Below are positions 35,487-54,159 of a DNA stretch of 64,000 nucleotides, piece after piece. The notes beneath the pieces were generated by a model. It made no database searches. It had not been told where the DNA came from and worked only from the letters and a program-made list of their open reading frames with translations. Position numbers and translations under genes: made by a program. The stretch's first letter is position 1, and each line of letters opens with the position of its first letter. The stretch lies in NCBI GenBank assembly GCA_027972325.1, contig JAPMOS010000046.1, forward strand, positions 118,501-182,500, read 5' to 3'. This DNA comes from Paratrimastix pyriformis. Its lineage: Eukaryota; Preaxostyla; Paratrimastigidae.

Positions 35487-35975
35487 TCTGTCAGTCAGCA
35501 GAAAGAAAGAGCGGGCGAAAAACAAAGTCAATGAAGAGGGAATTCAAAAAGGAAACGGACTCGAATTGCTGCTACGAAGAATAAATCTCCGGGTTTGAGT
35601 TCCCAATCCGCGGGCGGTTCCAATTCATCAAGAGAAAACGGCCCGACCCTTTTTTCGTTTCTGTTTTCCCCCGGTTTTCCGAGCTCACAGACATTTCCGA
35701 TTCTTGCTTGTTTTTTCTGTGATTTTGGGCGCGAAGCTGAACAGAAATAACAGCCGGTTCCCACTGGCGATCGTCACACCCCTTCTAAGCCCACATAATC
35801 GAATGAGCAATCTCCTTCTTCGGAGGGATGACACACCCTCTCCGATCTGGTCCTCCTCCGATCTTTTCGGGCAACTCCACACATGACAGAACCTGCGACT
35901 ACATTGATGCCCGCGCCTGTAAGAAGAAAAAGAACACGGCGGTGGAGCGGGGCACTCTCAGCATCTCCCGACAAA
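35487..35975. other. Profilin upstream region
   Basis: 489 bp between profilin and the 3' end of LRR gene B (same strand). Unique sequence, no gene seen; profilin promoter expected here. Minus strand shows CT-rich TTTCTTTCTGCTGACTGACAG directly before the profilin ATG. Confidence 0.5.
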
Positions 35976-37988
35976 TTACAAACGGGCGCGCGGACACACC
36001 CGCAAATACGGGCGCGGTCCAGGCTCCAGGGTCAGCTCGACATCGTAGCCCACCAGGTGGACCTCCTCGAGGGCCATCGACCCCGCGGGGATCGCCACCC
36101 AAGCCGGGCTCCCCAATTCCAGGCGCAGCAGCCGTAAGGAGGGCATCGGGGGCAGCTCCACCTCGGCCGGGGGCGCGTCGCGCAGTTTCTGCCGGGCGTC
36201 CGACCACTGACACCACTTACGGAAGTTCCGCGGGCCCCGGAAATCATAGTCGATCTCGGGCGGGCGGTGGATAATATGCAGGTCGACCAGCCCCGGGCAG
36301 GCCCGGCACAGCTCGCCAATGGACAGGACTTGGGTGCAGGTGGCCTGCAGCACACGGAGGGTGTCCCCGTGGTGGCGGGCCAGCGAGCGCAGGAGGGCCG
36401 GCGGGCAGGCGGCGTCCCCGACCAGCCGAAGCTCACGCAGGGGCGGCACCAGGCACTCGAACCGAAACTCAGGGTCTCCGCACTCCAGCCGGCGCAGTTC
36501 GGGGCACCGCAGGGTGAGGGCCGAGCGGGGCAGGGCGGCGTTGAGCGACTGCAGGCCGGGCCCGTCGATAATGACCTGGGCCGGGGCAGCGCCCGTGCAC
36601 CAACAGAGCAACCAGCGCAGGGCCGGGCCGGCGTGTAGGGTCAGCCGTGGGGATGTCGACCCCGTGGCCGTGACCTCGGCACTGACCAGGTCGGGATGGC
36701 CCGCCAGCAGCTCCTCAAGGGTCTCCAGATGGTCAACTGCCGCCATACCCAGCGTGCGCAGGCGGGGGAAGGCAGCGAGCCCGTCGACGGCGAACCCGAC
36801 ATACCGCCGGACGCTGGGTAGGGGGGCGTCGGCCGGGAAGTGGTAGCACGGGTGCCCGAAGACCTCGGCCAGGTCTGGGCTGCCGCCCTCGAAGGTCACC
36901 CGCAGGGGAGAGCGGACGGGACCCGGGAGCAGGTTGACTGTGCGCAGGCGGGGGCATCGGACGCGGATGGCCGACTTACCGGCCAGCGGGAAGCCCAGTG
37001 TCAGCCGCTGCATGCCGGCGGCCTGAAACTCGATGGTCGGGCCCGGCGGGGCCTGGGTGAAGGTGAGCCTGGCCTCCACCAGGCGGGCCAGCAATGCCCG
37101 GGGGATATCCGCCAGGTGCTGTGTCTGGGTATGGAGCACGCGCAGGTTGGGGAAGTGCGCGCTGAGGGCCTGCAGGAGGGGCGACGGGGCGGTGTCCGTG
37201 AGGGCGAGGGTCTCGAGGAGGGCCGCGCTGGGCAGCAGGGCCGGCAGGGCAGCGTCCAGGGTGGCGCTGGGCACTTCGCGCAGTCCGGCCAACCGGCCGG
37301 CCGGCAGGAAGGCCTCCCAGCGCTTGTTGGCATGCAGAAGCGCCTCGTCGGCCGTCAGATCCAGTTTGTGCAGACTGGCGGGCGGCCCGGGGAGGAGCAA
37401 GTCAGGCAGCCGGGTCAGGTGGATGTTACCCAGGGTCAGTTCGGCAAGCTCGGGGCAGGCCCGCAGTGCCCCCAGATTGGGGCTGTCGGAACTCTCGTCA
37501 GGCACCAGCTCGAGGTGGGCCAGGCGTGGACATCCCCGGGCCAGGGCCTCCAACAGCGGGTCCCGGGCTGTCAGCCGGGCGCTCCGCAGGTTGGGCAGAT
37601 GCCGAAGGATCCGAAGGGCCAGGGGCATCGTGTCCATGGGGGCGGATCGCACCGGGGTCAGGTCGACCGACTGCAGGACGGGGTGGTCCCGGAAGGCCGC
37701 GTCGATCCAGGTGTGGTATGTGGCTTCCTCCAGGCCCGTGGCGGGCGGTGGCAGAAACGCCCCGGTGATTTCCACCAATTGGTGACAGGGGCCCAGCAGG
37801 GCCGCGAGGGCATCGCCTGGGCATCGGATGAAGGAAGCCTCCTCATAGTCATTTTCAAAGATGGCTGGGCGCAATGCCATCCGTTGGGGAATCCCCCGCA
37901 ATTTCTGACGGGTGTCGTGGTCGCTGGCGATCAGTTGCGCGTACGTTTGGAGCGGGTACCAACTGGATTCCATGGTGTAGATCAGCAT
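35976..37988 (-). CDS. F-box-like / leucine-rich repeat protein B
   Basis: About 670 aa from the first ATG in the domain (MLIYTMESSWYPLQTYAQLI); the frame stays open to 38207 but has no earlier good ATG. An acceptor TTTCTCAG 5' of it suggests that a further small exon supplies the F-box start. The N-terminal family block is seen as RQKLRGIPQRMAL and PGDALAALLGPCHQLVEI. Then LRRs follow to the C-terminus (LPNLRSARLTARDPLL, CPRLAHLELVP, CPELRRLECGDPEF). The most divergent member of the set: longer insertions and ending ...YLRVCPRARL. Function unknown; protein-interaction role inferred from LRRs. Confidence 0.78.
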   Translation of the reverse strand: MLIYTMESSWYPLQTYAQLIASDHDTRQKLRGIPQRMALRPAIFENDYEEASFIRCPGDALAALLGPCHQLVEITGAFLPPPATGLEEATYHTWIDAAFRDHPVLQSVDLTPVRSAPMDTMPLALRILRHLPNLRSARLTARDPLLEALARGCPRLAHLELVPDESSDSPNLGALRACPELAELTLGNIHLTRLPDLLLPGPPASLHKLDLTADEALLHANKRWEAFLPAGRLAGLREVPSATLDAALPALLPSAALLETLALTDTAPSPLLQALSAHFPNLRVLHTQTQHLADIPRALLARLVEARLTFTQAPPGPTIEFQAAGMQRLTLGFPLAGKSAIRVRCPRLRTVNLLPGPVRSPLRVTFEGGSPDLAEVFGHPCYHFPADAPLPSVRRYVGFAVDGLAAFPRLRTLGMAAVDHLETLEELLAGHPDLVSAEVTATGSTSPRLTLHAGPALRWLLCWCTGAAPAQVIIDGPGLQSLNAALPRSALTLRCPELRRLECGDPEFRFECLVPPLRELRLVGDAACPPALLRSLARHHGDTLRVLQATCTQVLSIGELCRACPGLVDLHIIHRPPEIDYDFRGPRNFRKWCQWSDARQKLRDAPPAEVELPPMPSLRLLRLELGSPAWVAIPAGSMALEEVHLVGYDVELTLEPGPRPYLRVCPRARL

Positions 37989-38239
37989 ATCGAATGTCAA
38001 AACTGAGAAAGAACGCAACTGCGAAACGTGACAATGACGCCGGGCGAGAGGTGAATTGCACTGACCGGTCTTCGTGGTTTTGGTGCTGATGCCCCGTTTT
38101 TTGGCTTGTTCGCTCTCCAGGGGGCTTTTTTGGGCATTGCTAAGACTTTGCCGAGCGAGCCGGAAATCGCAGCACGAGCGCCGGAGAAGCGAAAGCTGCG
38201 CCCTCACAGCGACGCTGTGCTTTTGCGCCTTGATCTGGT

Positions 38240-38391
38240 ATGTCTGAAGAACGGGCCTGCCAGGCTTGTGGGATCAGTCCGCACGAGGTGAAGGCTCTCT
38301 GCCGCGACCAATCGCAGCTGCAAAACATTGTCCGGTCACAGCAACTTTTCACGACCGTCGCCAAATCGGGGCAGGAACTGACCCAGACCCA
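38240..38391 (+). CDS. Possible first exon of a small unknown protein
   Basis: From ATG 38240: MSEERACQACGISPHEVKAL followed by a helical, Gln-rich stretch ending TQTQ, then GTCTCG, which fits the local donor pattern. No downstream exon could be assigned. It lies in the divergent spacer between LRR B and LRR C. May be chance. Confidence 0.25.
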
Positions 38392-38600
38392 GGTCTCGGA
38401 CCACCTTCATGTCCGGCTTCCTGCTGCCGGACGCCCTCCACCACCCCACGCACACAAATGCCACGCACACGCACTCACACTGACGCGCTCTTCCACATGC
38501 AACACAAGCCGGCATTGATCCTTGTACGTCCTAATTTCGTCTCTCCCACCTCTGCTCCCATGGACAGACCCACCCAGCCCCCCCAGAGCCTGATCTCTTC

Positions 38601-40668
38601 TGGGTGTCCGCCTCCCGCCCGAACTCCGACGTGCCATCGTGGAGGCCTCTCCACATCCGCTTTATGCCTACATTCAGTTGTTGAGCCTTTCGCATGCCAT
38701 TCGCCAAAGTTATCGGGGGATCCTCCGCGAGATGATCGCATTTGTTGAATTCGACCCGATCACGTCCGAGTTCATGCCCACCATCACTGCCGATGCCGTG
38801 GCTGCCCTTGTTGGCCCTGCAAATCCCTCCGCAAGCTCTCGCTCCCTGAGAGGTGGAGAGGCTTCACCAGCGAACAGGCCGCCAGGTGGGTGGATGAGAC
38901 CTTTGGGGGACATGGCCAGCTGTTCTCTCTCGCGCTCTTTCCCTCGCTCCCCGACCCTGCAATCGAGCGCCTCCTGGGCCACCTGCCCGGGTTGGTGGAG
39001 CTCACGGTCGACCAGCGTTGTTTCGAAATGAACACCCACCTACTGGCTGCCCTGGCCCGCTCCTGCCCCGGCCTCCAGGTGCTTCGATGCTCCGTCTCCG
39101 AAACTGCCCCCTCGGACCACCTCGCTGTGCTGGCACCACTCTCGGGCGTTCTCAAAGAGCTCACCCTGGGGGGTCCCCCAAGCTCAGTGGAGAGCCTGGC
39201 ACCCCTCATCCTCAGCCTTTCGGCCGTGACCTGCCTGAGACTCTTCCGACGCTGTCCGCCTGCGGTACTCGAACCCATCGCCCCTCACCTGACCTCGCTC
39301 GAGCTGACTCACATTCTTTGCAAGGAGGATCTGCCTGGCCCGTGGCTCTGCCGGTTAGAGGAGCTCTCCTTGGACCTCAGTCACACAACCGACCATGTGT
39401 CGGCTCCGCTGGCCCGGCTGCTGACCGAAAACCAGGCCACTTTGCGCAGCCTCTGCCTGCGACTGATGGCCGTCGAGGCGGCGCAGCCCCTGGCGGCCTC
39501 GCTGCGTGCCCTGCCTCACCTGACGCGTCTCGAGGTGGTTGTGTTTGGCCCTGCCGGTTGCTCCCTCCCAGCCATGCTGCTGCCCGATGTGGTCGACCGA
39601 TTGGAGCACCTCCACATTGAGCTCGGCACCGTCCAGCCGGATCCCGTGCACATCACCAGCAGCCGCCTCCAGCAACTGCACCTCGACGGACACCTGTCCG
39701 AGCTGGAGTTGTGCTGCCCCGCCCTGGTGGAGCTCGAAATGACGCGCTGCCGCCTGACCTCTGGAGTGCCCTCGGCTTCGCACCATTCGAGCGCCCGTCG
39801 AGAGCCTGGCCGGGGTGGCCTCCATGCCCATGCCCGACCTGGAAGTTGCCGAGTTCCGTGGGTGGCACTTTGGCGAAAACCCCACCCGGCTGGTGGCCGG
39901 GTCGCCTCGGCTGCAGGTGCTTTCCGGCGTCCGGCTGATCGCACCCGACCTGCTGACCAGGGTCCTGTGCGCCTGCAAGTCGCTGGTCAGCCTGGACGAT
40001 TTGCATTTGGACGCGACCCGGCTCCCCAACCCGCTCGTCCTGCGGGGAGCACTACGACCTGTTCATCCAGCGGGAGGATCCCGACGATGGAGGGCTGCCG
40101 CAACCGCTCGACCTGCAGGTGGAGGCCCCACGGCTCCTCAACTTCGACCTGACCATCGCTGAAAAGTCCCTGCCCTCCGCCCGGGTATGGCTGCACAACT
40201 GCCCGTCCCTGGTTCGCCTCTGGCTCAAATCGCACACCACCCTCATCCTCCAGACCGATGAGGACGGGGCGGCGGGTGCACCGGCGGCGATGCAACCCCG
40301 GATCCTCAGTATGGATGGCGACCGGGGTCTCGAGGCGGCCAGTCTGCTTGCCTTGCTGACCCGGCACGGGGCCCGTCTGCGGCACTTCTCTTCACCGAAA
40401 CTCTCGGCGGTGCTGAGTGAAGAAGTGTGGCCCCAGCTGATGCGGCCCTGTCCGGGCTGCCCCGGCTGGCAAACCTCGCTGTGAACGTCTCCAAGGCACC
40501 TTCCCCTCTGTCGCTTGCCTGCCCCCAGCTGCACACGCTCGATTTGTGCAGGTTGCCCGGCGAGACCAAGGTGTCGCTGGCCTGCCCGCTGTTGGAGAAG
40601 CTCTCGGGCATCCGGGACCCAAGTCGTCAGCTGGAGTTTGCCCTGCCTGCCCCCAACCTGCGGCTCTG
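38601..40668 (+). pseudogene. Frameshifted F-box-like / LRR gene C
   Basis: Reads LGVRLPPELRRAIVEASPHPL, SHAIRQSYRGILREM, ITADAVAALVGP, then needs a +1 change (~38820) to continue CKSLRKLSLPERW and WVDETFGGHGQL. Another frame change occurs near 39765 before MPMPDLEVAEFRGWHF, another near 40045 before LNFDLTIAEKSLPS, and a fourth near 40440 before LPRLANLAVNVSKAPSP, ending ...FALPAPNLRL. In-frame TGA precedes the first block. Its intact closest relative is gene F (52096-54159), which shares order and motifs throughout (e.g. ETFGGHTRL, PGLQVLRCSVSD). Four shifts in 2 kb point to a pseudogene, or to sequencing errors; the disrupted sites are not all homopolymers. Confidence 0.75.
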
Positions 40669-41204
40669 ATCTAGGAGCTGACGACACGACCCCCGCGACC
40701 CCTCGTCATCAGTGCCACCATCGTTGTGGTCCACCATCCCAAGTGACTTTCCACCACCCCACTCCACACCTCCCGAAGGAAACGTATTGGTCAACCCACC
40801 CCCTCAAGGACGCGTGGTGGGCACACGTGATCGTTCGTCTTTCCTCCCTTTCCTCTCTTCCCTCCTCTTCTTCATCTCCGGCAAATTGCCACTCACCGAA
40901 CCAACACGTTTTTACCCTGTGTGAAGGCGCGCGGCGGCCAGGAGGTGAAGGGGCGCGCCGGGCATGGTGACCGGGTGGGAGGCCTGGCCCCGAGCTTCCG
41001 TCTGAATGGTGACAACTTGGTTGACATGCCTGCGGCTCCCTCTGGGTGGAAGAAAACACCACCGTTCGACATCGAACGGGCAAACTGTCGAACAGTTATC
41101 ATCCTCAGCATCCGTCGAACAGGTCACCGGAGAAGAAACCATGTATTCCCAGATCGCCCCCACGAGGCTGCGCACGCGCACAAAAAACAAATCGCACCCC
41201 AAAA
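40669..41204. other. Spacer between tail-to-tail LRR genes C and D
   Basis: 536 bp, unique sequence with no supported gene; 3' flanks of both neighbours. Confidence 0.6.
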
Positions 41205-43541
41205 TCACCACCAGCGCAACATGAAAAGTGAGGCAAAGGGGAATCGCTCCTGAAGCTGCTGCGTCCAGGGGTCATCTACCCCATCGATGAAGATCGCCGA
41301 CTCCTCGCCCTTCCCGACCAGCTCGAACCGCTCCAGGTGCGAGTCGAACGGGGCACTGAGCTCCTCCAGCTGCGGGCAGTCGAGCACCAGCGAGCGCAGC
41401 TTCAATATGTCCTCCCGGGTCGGGTTGATATCGAGGTGGCTGAGGCGCGGGCAGGCCAGCACCACGTCGGCCGAGGGGACCCCATTCACCTCGAGGCTGA
41501 CCAGCCGGGGCAGCCGACCCAGGGCGGCAGCCACCTCGAGCCAGGCCTCCGGAGACAGCCACCTACTTATCAGGGAGACGCACTGCAGGCGGCTCCCGTG
41601 CGGGGTCAGGCGGCCAGGATCCCAGCTGGAGTTGTACGAACGCCCAAGATAGAGGCTGCGGAGGGGCAGGTGGGTTCCCTCGGCCGGCGCAAACGAGGTG
41701 ACCTCGGGGACCACCAGGGCGGCAAGGGCCGGGCAGGCGAGCGTCAGCTGCTGCAACCCAGGAAGGAGGTTCAAACGGAACGCCCGGAGCCCTGGTGCCT
41801 CCACCCGCAGCTCGGCAGGCCCGGAGTCCCATTGCCCCTCCTCCGCCTCGACAGTGACCTGCCCGTCAAAGACCTCGAGCTGCTCCGGGAGCCGCAGAAG
41901 AAAAGCGGGCGGGTCGGTGGTCGCCGTCAGGCGCAAGTCGATTGAACTCAGGCGAACCAGCGAGGGAAACCCGGCAAAGAGCTGGGAGAGCGTCGCCTGG
42001 GAGACCGTCAAATTGGACAGGTGGCGCAGCCGGGGCGCCTTGGCCACCAGCTGGGGCAGCCAGGCCGGGGCCGAATACTGACCCCAGTGGTCTCCAATCA
42101 CTTCCATCAGCTCGGGCATAGGAGTCGAATGGTCCAGGTCCTGGTCGCGGTGAAGCTGTCGCAGGGAGCGCAGATGAGGGCAGTCCATGACAAGCCCGTA
42201 GGGATGAAACATCACACCCGGGAGTGACAGATTTTCGAGGAGGGGGCAGGCCAGGGTCAGCGTGCATGAATCAGCCAGCGGGAGGCCCAGATACACTTCG
42301 CGAAGGCTCCTGCTGCTGAGCTGGAAGGCGCGTTCTTCGCTGGTGTTGCCGTACAGGGAGAGGTCGAGGTACTCCAGCTGATTCTCGAGCAAGCCGGGCG
42401 GCAGGGCTGCAAGGACGTCCGACAGGGTTCCCTCACGGTGCCGCAGGGTCAGCTTGAGGCGGGTCAGGTGGGTCAGCCCGCTCAGCGCGACCAGCAGGCC
42501 CCGGGGTGAGATGTTTTCCTGGGTGGAGAGCGAGAGCGACTGCAGGGTGTCCCGGCAGGCGTCCATCACCGGGGCACAGAGGACTCCAGTGTATGAGGTG
42601 AATGACTGGAGGCGGCGGAGACCCACCCTGTCCAAGCCCTTCTCCTCCGCCTGCCAGTGGATGCCGAGGCGGACAAGACGCTGAGCGACGGGTCGCAGCA
42701 TTTCCCAGTCGCCTCCGCCTCGCACCTCGACGCGTTCCAGAAAGGGAAGTCCCGCAATGAGGGAACGCAGGCCCTCGCCCGCCAAATCCACGCAATGAAT
42801 AATGAGCTCCTTGAGGGTGCCTGCGAGGGGCTTGAGGGCCGTGAAATCGGGTTGCTCGTGGAGAAAAACGGGCGCACGCTCGGTGAAGTGGAGCACCCGG
42901 AGTTTGGGGCAGAATTTCGCCAAAGTACACAGGGCCCGCGTGCGGAGCGGCCTGGCATTTAGGAAGCGGAATTCCTCCAACCCGGGTAGATGGGACAGGA
43001 TCCACCAGAGGGCAGGCCAGAAGGTGGCCGCCCCGGGGATCTCCAGATCGACCAGCTGGCTGTGGCCCCCGAAGGTCTCTTCCGCCCAGGCCGCGAGTGC
43101 CTCGGGGTTCTTCATGTCAAAGAGGGCACATCCGAGGACGGAGGGATGATGCCGGTTGTTGCGTGGAAGTGTCAATCGGACGAGGCCTTTGCAGGGGCCC
43201 ACGATGGCCGCCAGGGCATCGGCGGACAGGTAGGGCGCCAGGCAGTACTCGTCCTCACTGCAGAACATGCTGTTGTACTGATAATCGACAAGGGGTACGG
43301 GGCACTGGAAGGACAGCGCCCGAGGTGCGCCCCGGATGGCCGTGCGGATGCCGTGGGTCAGGCCGATCAGCTGGCAGTAGGCCTGCAGTTGGAACGGGGC
43401 CGCATCGACGAGGGCCAGCAACAACTCGCGGGGCAACAGCCCCAGCGGGAGGCTGTCCGGTGTGGTGTTGTGTTGCTGCTGTGATGAGAGAGATCGAGGA
43501 AAAAAACAAATGAGCGAGAATTCGAATCTCGAACGCAACAA
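41205..43541 (-). CDS. F-box-like / leucine-rich repeat protein D
   Basis: About 760-778 aa. The shared N-terminal block is clear: LPRELLLALVDAAPFQLQAY, HGIRTAIRGAPRALSFQ, SADALAAIVGPCKGLVRLTLP, WAEETFGGHSQLVDLEIPG. Then ~20 LRRs follow (LPGLEEFRFLNARPL, FCPKLRVLHF, LTHLTRLKLTL, LVLDCPQLEELSAPF), ending FPFASLFMLRWW. An acceptor CATCACAG at 43479 suggests the first in-frame residues (43541-43479) are intronic and that the start lies in an upstream exon. 167 bp separate it from the divergent IFT81 start. Close paralogue of gene G (54484), alignable over the full length. Confidence 0.82.
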   Translation of the reverse strand: MLRSRFEFSLICFFPRSLSSQQQHNTTPDSLPLGLLPRELLLALVDAAPFQLQAYCQLIGLTHGIRTAIRGAPRALSFQCPVPLVDYQYNSMFCSEDEYCLAPYLSADALAAIVGPCKGLVRLTLPRNNRHHPSVLGCALFDMKNPEALAAWAEETFGGHSQLVDLEIPGAATFWPALWWILSHLPGLEEFRFLNARPLRTRALCTLAKFCPKLRVLHFTERAPVFLHEQPDFTALKPLAGTLKELIIHCVDLAGEGLRSLIAGLPFLERVEVRGGGDWEMLRPVAQRLVRLGIHWQAEEKGLDRVGLRRLQSFTSYTGVLCAPVMDACRDTLQSLSLSTQENISPRGLLVALSGLTHLTRLKLTLRHREGTLSDVLAALPPGLLENQLEYLDLSLYGNTSEERAFQLSSRSLREVYLGLPLADSCTLTLACPLLENLSLPGVMFHPYGLVMDCPHLRSLRQLHRDQDLDHSTPMPELMEVIGDHWGQYSAPAWLPQLVAKAPRLRHLSNLTVSQATLSQLFAGFPSLVRLSSIDLRLTATTDPPAFLLRLPEQLEVFDGQVTVEAEEGQWDSGPAELRVEAPGLRAFRLNLLPGLQQLTLACPALAALVVPEVTSFAPAEGTHLPLRSLYLGRSYNSSWDPGRLTPHGSRLQCVSLISRWLSPEAWLEVAAALGRLPRLVSLEVNGVPSADVVLACPRLSHLDINPTREDILKLRSLVLDCPQLEELSAPFDSHLERFELVGKGEESAIFIDGVDDPWTQQLQERFPFASLFMLRWW

Positions 43542-43708
43542 ACACCCACTCGACCATCACTCGGACGGATGACAACAAAAAAAGAGCGGCATGCTGCTGA
43601 CCATGTGAAAAGCAAAAGGAAAACCGAAGTGCGCGGGGAAAAACAACCACCAGAACCGTTGGGCTCTTGACACTCTTCTCCGTTTGAATATATTCCCTCT
43701 CTGAATCG
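43542..43708. promoter_or_regulatory. Shared 5' interval LRR D / IFT81
   Basis: 167 bp between divergent genes; must contain the IFT81 promoter and probably the missing first exon of LRR D. TTTGAATATATTCCC lies ~20 bp before the IFT81 ATG. Confidence 0.4.
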
Positions 43709-51706
<7,998 letters not shown>

Positions 51707-51795
51707 GCGAGTGTAAGAGGAATGCACAGGGAGTTAGTTTTTGGGAGAGGCAACAGATTACTGGTTGGTATGTCGCTCGGGTTGAGAATCGTCAA

Positions 51796-51866
51796 GCTGG
51801 GGTAGTATAGTGGCAGAATTCTTGCCTGTCACGCAAGAGACCCGGGTTCAATCCCCGGCCCTAGCG
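51796..51866 (+). tRNA. tRNA-Asp (anticodon GTC)
   Basis: Acceptor GCTGGGG / CCCTAGC (one G-T pair) with discriminator G; D arm TAGTATAGTGGCAGAATT; anticodon stem CTTGC/GCAAG with loop CTGTCAC, so anticodon GTC; T arm CCGGG TTCAATC CCCGG. A TTTTTT terminator follows at 51867. Intergenic, 89 bp after the IFT81 stop. Confidence 0.95.
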
Positions 51867-52095
51867 TTTTTTCGTCCTCGATCCGCGCGAGCTGCCCCGG
51901 CACCAGAGATTCTCCCACGTTCTCATGCCCGAGAGAGAAGAGATGGTTCAAAGGGGTTTGGGCGCGAGGGTGTAAAGTACCCTCGGGGGGGGGGGGGGGG
52001 GAGGGGGGGGAGGGGGGTAGGCTAACTCAACAAGTACAACAGTTGGTTGGAGTGGTATTTTCTCTCAAAAAAAAAGGCATTCACTCCTGACGGGA
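51867..52095. other. Spacer tRNA-Asp / LRR F
   Basis: Short spacer with a G-rich tract at 51986-52017; 3' flank of LRR gene F. Pol III terminator T6 at its start. Confidence 0.6.
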
Positions 52096-54159
52096 TCAAG
52101 CGTTCTCCTCCTCGTCGCCCTCGTCGTCCCGCTCCGCCTCCTCCCCGAAGCCCTCGACGCCGAGGTTCGGGGCGGGCGTGGCAAGCTCCAGCTGGCGACC
52201 CTGATTCATAATGCCATCAATCCGGGCCAGCAGTGGGCAGGCCAGCACCACCTTGACATCGTTCGGCAATCCGCCAAAGTGCAGCCAGCGCAGCTCGGGG
52301 CAGGCAAGCGAGAGATGGGACGTGCCCCCGATGACGTCGAGGGCGAGCCCGGCCAGGCGGGGCAGCCCGGACAAGGCCCCCATCAGCTGGGGCCAGTCTG
52401 CGGCTGCCAACCCGGCGCCGCGCCAGTATGTGACTCGGCGCAGCCGGGCCCCGTGTCGAGTCAGCAAGCCAAGCAGGCCGGCCGTCTCGAGAACGCCAGC
52501 AATGAACAGGCTCCGCAGCTGCATCATCGACACCTCACCCTCGTCGTCTGTCTGGATGCTGAGCGGGCCATTGAATGATCTGAGGTGGAGGCGAGCCAGG
52601 TTTGGGCAGTTGTGCAGGCGAGTCTGGACGAGAGTTGAAATCATCGGGTCGATGGTCATTTGGAAATCGAGGAGCCCCGGGGCCTCCACCTGCAGGTCGA
52701 GCGGCAGCGGCCCTCCCTTGGCGGCCCTCTCGCATCGCATGTGGAGACGTTCCAGCTGCCCCGGCAGCCGCAGGACGAGTGGGTTGGGGAGCCGGGTCAC
52801 ATCCAGGCAGAGCTCCTCCAGGCGGACCAGCGACCCGCAGGCACACAGCATGGCCAGCAGGTCGGGTTGGGTCAGGAGGACGCCGGAGAGCACTCGCAGA
52901 CGCGGCGATGACCCGTCCAGCAGCCAGGCAGGGTCTTCTGTGGTGCCCGTCCCACCACGGAAGAGGGCCACTTCTAAGTCGGGCATGGGCACGAGGGACA
53001 TCAGATTCTGGACACACAACTTCATGGTGCGTAGCCGGGGACACTGCAGGGAGGTCGGCAGGCAGCGTTCGTCGGGTTCTATACTCAAGCAGAGGGTCCG
53101 GAGCCGGCTGCTGGTGATGCGAAACGGGTCCGCCTCCTTGGGGGTGTTGAGATTCAGGCGCTCCAGCCGGTCGACCAGATCGGGTGACAGCAGGGCCGAG
53201 AGGGAGACCCCCGTGTTTGCCAGGAACAATGATAGGCGGGTGAGGTGGGGCAGTGCGCGCAGGGCCGCTCTCAGGGACGGCGCCTCGGCGGGCTTCAATT
53301 TCCAAAGCGTCAGACTGAGGCTGCGAAGGGTGGCCTGGTTGACGGTCAGCAGCCGGACCAGCGGAGTCAATTCTTGCCCCAGGTTCAAGGAGAGCGCCTC
53401 AAGATGGCAGAGCCACGGGCCGGGCAGGTCGTTCAGCTCTTCGAACAGATCGAGCGAGGTCAGGTGGGAGGCGATGGACTCGAGGGCAGCAATTGGGCAG
53501 CGGTGGAGCGTCAGGCTGGTCATGGCCGTCAGGCCGCGAACGAAGGCTGTCAGACTCGCATCAGAATTCAGGGAGCCCTGGATGCTGAGCTCTTTGAGGG
53601 TGCCCGAGAGGGGTGCCAGCGCATCGAGATGCTCCCGATCCGAGACAGAGCATCGCAGCACCTGAAGGCCGGGGCAGTAGCGGGCCAGGGTGGCCAGCAA
53701 GCGGGGGCTCATGCGGTCGAAACTTGGGCGGGTCGTGAGTTCCACCAACCCGGGCAAGTGGCTCAGGATGCGCTCGGCCACAGGTTCCGGGGGCAGGGGG
53801 AATTTCGAGAGAACAGCCAGCCGGGTGTGTCCCCCAAAGGTTTCATCCACCCAGCCGGCACGCGCGGCCTCATTGATGTTGATTTCTTGCCATCCCTCGG
53901 GGATCGGGAACGAGAGTTTGTTTAAAGATATACAGGGCCCAACAAGGGCGGCCATGGCATCGGCAGTGATGGTGGGCCGAGTGAGGCTGGGAATGAAGCA
54001 CAATTCGCGGAGGGTGCCCCGAATGCTCGTACGAATCGCATGTGAAAGACTCAGCAATTGAATATAGCAACTGCTTGGGCTTGAAGAGGCTTCGACGATA
54101 GCGCGCAGGAGTTCACAAGGGAGACGCTCCCAAAGAATGAGTGGAGTCTTTTCAAATAC
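52096..54159 (-). CDS. F-box-like / leucine-rich repeat protein F
   Basis: About 685 aa in the main exon. The frame is open up to a likely acceptor TTCATCAG at 54160: VFEKTPLILWERLPCELLRA, then SHAIRTSIRGTLRELCF, ITADAMAALVGPCISLNKL, WVDETFGGHTRLAVL. LRRs follow: LPGLVELTTRPSF, CPGLQVLRCSVSD, LPHLTRLSLFLA, CPNLARLHLRSF. The C-terminal end is acidic (EGFGEEAERDDEGDEEENA). The first exon with the ATG is not assigned. Head-to-head with gene G. Intact counterpart of pseudogene C. Confidence 0.8.
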   Translation of the reverse strand, partial: VFEKTPLILWERLPCELLRAIVEASSSPSSCYIQLLSLSHAIRTSIRGTLRELCFIPSLTRPTITADAMAALVGPCISLNKLSFPIPEGWQEININEAARAGWVDETFGGHTRLAVLSKFPLPPEPVAERILSHLPGLVELTTRPSFDRMSPRLLATLARYCPGLQVLRCSVSDREHLDALAPLSGTLKELSIQGSLNSDASLTAFVRGLTAMTSLTLHRCPIAALESIASHLTSLDLFEELNDLPGPWLCHLEALSLNLGQELTPLVRLLTVNQATLRSLSLTLWKLKPAEAPSLRAALRALPHLTRLSLFLANTGVSLSALLSPDLVDRLERLNLNTPKEADPFRITSSRLRTLCLSIEPDERCLPTSLQCPRLRTMKLCVQNLMSLVPMPDLEVALFRGGTGTTEDPAWLLDGSSPRLRVLSGVLLTQPDLLAMLCACGSLVRLEELCLDVTRLPNPLVLRLPGQLERLHMRCERAAKGGPLPLDLQVEAPGLLDFQMTIDPMISTLVQTRLHNCPNLARLHLRSFNGPLSIQTDDEGEVSMMQLRSLFIAGVLETAGLLGLLTRHGARLRRVTYWRGAGLAAADWPQLMGALSGLPRLAGLALDVIGGTSHLSLACPELRWLHFGGLPNDVKVVLACPLLARIDGIMNQGRQLELATPAPNLGVEGFGEEAERDDEGDEEENA

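Noticed and set aside
36840-38006. 388-codon plus-strand ORF opposite LRR gene B
   Set aside because: Composition (Gly/Gln-rich) and lack of motifs; the minus frame has clear LRRs.
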